From Halieaceae bacterium (lineage in GTDB: Bacteria > Pseudomonadota > Gammaproteobacteria > Pseudomonadales > Halieaceae): 64,000 nt of DNA. The DNA lies in assembly GCA_028280635.1 (NCBI GenBank), contig JANQLM010000043.1, positions 124,001 through 188,000 on the forward strand, read 5' to 3'. This document shows positions 61,594 to 64,000 of the stretch, one piece after another. The position numbers and the translations under genes were made by a program. Numbering within the stretch: the first letter of the stretch is position 1; every line of letters starts with the position of its first letter. Below the pieces are notes generated by a model that was not told the origin of the DNA, searched no databases, and saw nothing but the letters and a program-made list of their open reading frames with translations.

Positions 61594-63027
61594 TTGCTAT
61601 TCATATCCCACGTCTATTTCTGCCTGTTCCTGCCAGTTGCACTGCTGGTCTACCACCTGCTGATTACCCGTAACCGGCCCACCGAGAGTGTCGCCTGGCT
61701 GGTAGCGGCATCGCTGTTCTTCTACGGCTGGTGGAATCCGGTCTACCTTGTCCTGATTGTCGGCTCTATTGTGTGCAACTACGGCCTCGGTACCTGGATG
61801 AGTCGAAGCGAACCGGGTACCCGGAAGGGTCTGTTACTGCTGGCACTGGCGGGCAACCTCGGCATGCTGGGTTACTTCAAGTACGCCAATTTCCTGGTAG
61901 ATGCGACCAACCAACTGGCGGGCACCGGTTTTCAACTTGAGCGAATCGTTCTGCCGTTGGCAATTTCGTTCTTTACGCTGCAGCAGGTCGCCTACGTGGT
62001 CGACGCCTATCGAGGGGATGCCCGGCCCTATCCCTTCCTGCGTTATAGCCTTTTCGTATGCTTCTTCCCGCAGCTTATTGCCGGGCCCATCGTCCATCAC
62101 CGTGTACTGATCCCCCAGCTCGATCCGCAAAAACTCGCCGGCATCGATGCCAATCGCCTGGCGCTGGGAATCAGTATCTTCGTGGCGGGCATGTTCAAGA
62201 AACTGGCGGTCGCCGACCAGCTAACCCCATGGGTGAGTCAGGTATTCGATGCTACCGATCCCGATGCCATCACCGCCCTCGCCGCCTGGATTGCCACTTA
62301 TGCCTGGTCCCTCCAGCTCTATTTCGATTTCAGTGGCTACTCCGACATGGCGATTGGTGCTGCAATGATGTTCGGCATCAGGCTCCCCATAAACTTTGAT
62401 AGCCCTTTCAAGGCGGCTACCATTCGTGACATCTGGCGCCGCTGGCACATTACGCTCAGCGACTTCATAAGGGGCTATGTGTACGGCCCCCTGGGGGCGG
62501 GCAAGAGCGGCCACGCCCGCATGTACAGGAACCTGTTCATCGCCTTCATGGTGACCGGGGTGTGGCACGGCGCCGGCTGGAACTTCGTGGTATTCGGCGC
62601 TTTAAACGGCGGTGCGGTATTGCTTCACCAGGCATGGAAGGACCTGGGGTTGCGAATGCCTCATTGGCTGGGAGTGTTGTTTACCTTCAACTTTTGGGTA
62701 ATGGCGATGGTGACCTTCCGGGCCCCAACGCTGGAGCAGGCTGTTCTGGTATACCAGAGCATGCTCCGCGGCGTTGAATTCGCCGCCGGCACGCACGACC
62801 AGTACCTGGTCATTGGCGTGCTCCTCACCCTGATGGCCGTGGTCTGGTTTACGCCCAATACCGGGCAGATATTCCATGAGCATCCGGCCGAAGAACTCCC
62901 GGCCCGCTGGCGCTGGCAGGCTACTACGGGCTGGGGCCTGGCTCTGGGACTGCTGGCCGCAGTATTGGCCTTTCAACCACTGGCGGGGGCCAGCCCCGAC
63001 CAGGCCTTCGTCTACTTCCAGTTTTGA
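61594..63027 (+). CDS. MBOAT O-acyltransferase (AlgI-like), second module
   Basis: 477 residues from a TTG at 61594: AGGAGA lies upstream and the protein then begins MLFISHVYFCLFLPVALL, like the first module (MLFNSYAFLGFLAI). Longer in-frame readings cross the glycosyltransferase and the repeat-free gap and are rejected. Blocks: VLPLAISFFTLQQVAYVVDA, FPQLIAGPIVHHRVLIPQL, IWRRWHITLSDFIRGYVYG and GVWHGAGWNFVVFGALNG, the last holding the catalytic His. Second copy of the AlgI family in 12 kb, with diverged C-terminal half. Confidence 0.88.
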   Translation: MLFISHVYFCLFLPVALLVYHLLITRNRPTESVAWLVAASLFFYGWWNPVYLVLIVGSIVCNYGLGTWMSRSEPGTRKGLLLLALAGNLGMLGYFKYANFLVDATNQLAGTGFQLERIVLPLAISFFTLQQVAYVVDAYRGDARPYPFLRYSLFVCFFPQLIAGPIVHHRVLIPQLDPQKLAGIDANRLALGISIFVAGMFKKLAVADQLTPWVSQVFDATDPDAITALAAWIATYAWSLQLYFDFSGYSDMAIGAAMMFGIRLPINFDSPFKAATIRDIWRRWHITLSDFIRGYVYGPLGAGKSGHARMYRNLFIAFMVTGVWHGAGWNFVVFGALNGGAVLLHQAWKDLGLRMPHWLGVLFTFNFWVMAMVTFRAPTLEQAVLVYQSMLRGVEFAAGTHDQYLVIGVLLTLMAVVWFTPNTGQIFHEHPAEELPARWRWQATTGWGLALGLLAAVLAFQPLAGASPDQAFVYFQF

Positions 63028-63029
63028 CC

Positions 63030-64000
63030 ATGGTCCCGCACCAGCCTTTCCTGCGCTCCTTCAGCCTGGTCCTGTTGGCGGTGCTTCTGGTACACGCTGG
63101 CGTGGCTGCGCTCTACCTCGCCAAGCCGGAACTCTTTTACTACCGGGCCTGGGAGTACTTCTTTGCCTGGGCCAACAAGACCGACCGTGATGATTCCGTC
63201 TGGCAGGGGGTAGAAACCTCGGATCTTGGACGACGCTTCATGTTCATGTACCAGGAGCCCCGCGAGACCTTTGTGAGCACGGACGCCGATGGGTTCCGCA
63301 CGGTGCCGTCAGGTCTGGGAGCGCATCGCATCCTGGTTCAGGGACGATCCAATGTCTTTGGATCCGGTGTCTCGGACGATGAAACTTTTCCGTGGCGGCT
63401 GGCCGAGTTGTCCGGCGTCGCCACCTTTAACGGCGCCCACGGCCAGCTCTTGTCTACCCTGTCGCGACCCGGGCTCGAGCAAGTAGCGCTGGTCGTCGAT
63501 GTGATTCACGAGCGCCACCTGGCCAACCTCAAGGACGTGCGCCGCCTGTACAAGCTGCGGCACCGCGAGTTACAGCCCTATGCCCCGGTCGCCCGCCAGA
63601 ACCAGGACGCGTTCAGCGTTATGACCCGCCCTCTGCTACGCCCGATCTGGTGGCTACCAGATCTCATTGCCCGGGACTGGCGACGCCTGATGCGGGATTT
63701 CCAGGAATACCGCGTGCACGGTAGTCGCCCTCGGCTGGCGCTTCCACTTGTCAGCGACGACTCCGCGCCGGAAGCGATAGCGGCAATGGTGGAAGAGCGC
63801 TGCCGGATCGTGGAATCTCTGGGTTACCACTATCTGGCCATAGTGCTGCCGGCGCGCCACACAGTCTATCGACCGCCCGGGGCGGACCCTGAGATCCTGG
63901 ACCGCGGCCGCGGTATTGCCGAAAGGGTGGCAACCGCCGGTTGCCCACTGTTGGACCTGTTCGACGTATTCCAGATGCCCGCCGCGGCTGACTATTACTT
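63030..64000 (+). CDS. AlgX/AlgJ-like SGNH protein, partial (3' end outside window)
   Basis: First 323 residues; the gene continues past the window. N-terminal membrane helix (FSLVLLAVLLVHAGVAALYL), then a periplasmic region. VQGRSNVFGSGVSDDETFPW is the AlgX/AlgJ-type GDSFTFG-SGV block, but with Arg in place of the Asp of GDS and Asn next to the Ser, so the nucleophile loop is altered. It starts 2 bases after the second MBOAT, as in the first module. The acyl-transfer role is inferred from pairing; the altered motif leaves activity open. Confidence 0.7.
   Translation, partial: MVPHQPFLRSFSLVLLAVLLVHAGVAALYLAKPELFYYRAWEYFFAWANKTDRDDSVWQGVETSDLGRRFMFMYQEPRETFVSTDADGFRTVPSGLGAHRILVQGRSNVFGSGVSDDETFPWRLAELSGVATFNGAHGQLLSTLSRPGLEQVALVVDVIHERHLANLKDVRRLYKLRHRELQPYAPVARQNQDAFSVMTRPLLRPIWWLPDLIARDWRRLMRDFQEYRVHGSRPRLALPLVSDDSAPEAIAAMVEERCRIVESLGYHYLAIVLPARHTVYRPPGADPEILDRGRGIAERVATAGCPLLDLFDVFQMPAAADYY

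Overview
The window is a single high-GC (about 60-65% by eye), gene-dense chromosomal segment with no tRNA, rRNA, CRISPR array, transposase or phage gene that I could see. Several conserved gammaproteobacterial neighbourhoods are present: DUF2066-perM-hda next to purM-purN, dcd and the Mrp/ApbC ATPase, metG, rnfABCDGE, and rimI beside a possible holD. With the lysine/glutarate, leucine, malonate and acyl-CoA catabolic genes this suggests a free-living, probably marine gammaproteobacterium (Cellvibrionales/Halieaceae-like). That placement is inference from gene content, not from a marker-gene comparison.

Layout. (1) 1-9430: a minus-strand operon with overlapping ends: class III aminotransferase, two paralogous FAD oxidoreductases, a GcvT-like methyltransferase, a stand-alone ATP-grasp acyl-CoA ligase subunit, the tail of an enoyl-CoA hydratase, a glutamine-synthetase-like ligase and a Rieske oxygenase cut by the window edge. 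A divergent BetI-like TetR regulator and a perfect 30-bp palindrome control it. The pathway is not one I recognise. (2) 9541-15609: an M13 peptidase, then the glutarate module (LysR, gcdH, CoA-transferase) and a SnoaL-like protein. (3) 15610-21000: a dispersed structured repeat, a 6-pyruvoyl-tetrahydropterin-synthase/QueD-like enzyme, malonyl-CoA synthetase, an SDR, a YhhQ-type transporter, a cupin, YtoQ and a SpoIIAA-like protein. (4) 20902-26088: leucine dehydrogenase plus fused indolepyruvate ferredoxin oxidoreductase, opposite an Lrp regulator. (5) 26107-28855: a patchy accessory stretch (thioesterase, DoxX, Rrf2, membrane proteins) that contains a decayed copy of the 5' end of the downstream aminotransferase gene.

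(6) 28856-31541: a methionine aminotransferase/omega-amidase pair, followed by a 0.7-kb array of the structured repeat. (7) 31542-34887: a von Willebrand A lipoprotein and a coiled-coil membrane protein behind a CRP-like site, then an OmpA-family porin. (8) 35020-44152: hda, perM, DUF2066, purMN, an M48 TPR protease, dcd, mrp and an S10 peptidase. (9) 44306-49016: DUF1761, an HMG-CoA reductase, an SDR and metG. (10) 49039-64000: the rnf electron-transport operon, rimI, a HolD-like protein and a glycosyltransferase, flanked on both sides by MBOAT/SGNH acyl-transfer modules, the second cut by the window end.

The main points for a second look are the uncharacterised operon with its palindromic operator, the repeat family with compensatory stem changes, the aminotransferase remnant, the isolated HMG-CoA reductase, the repeated RnfC tail, and the two MBOAT/SGNH modules.
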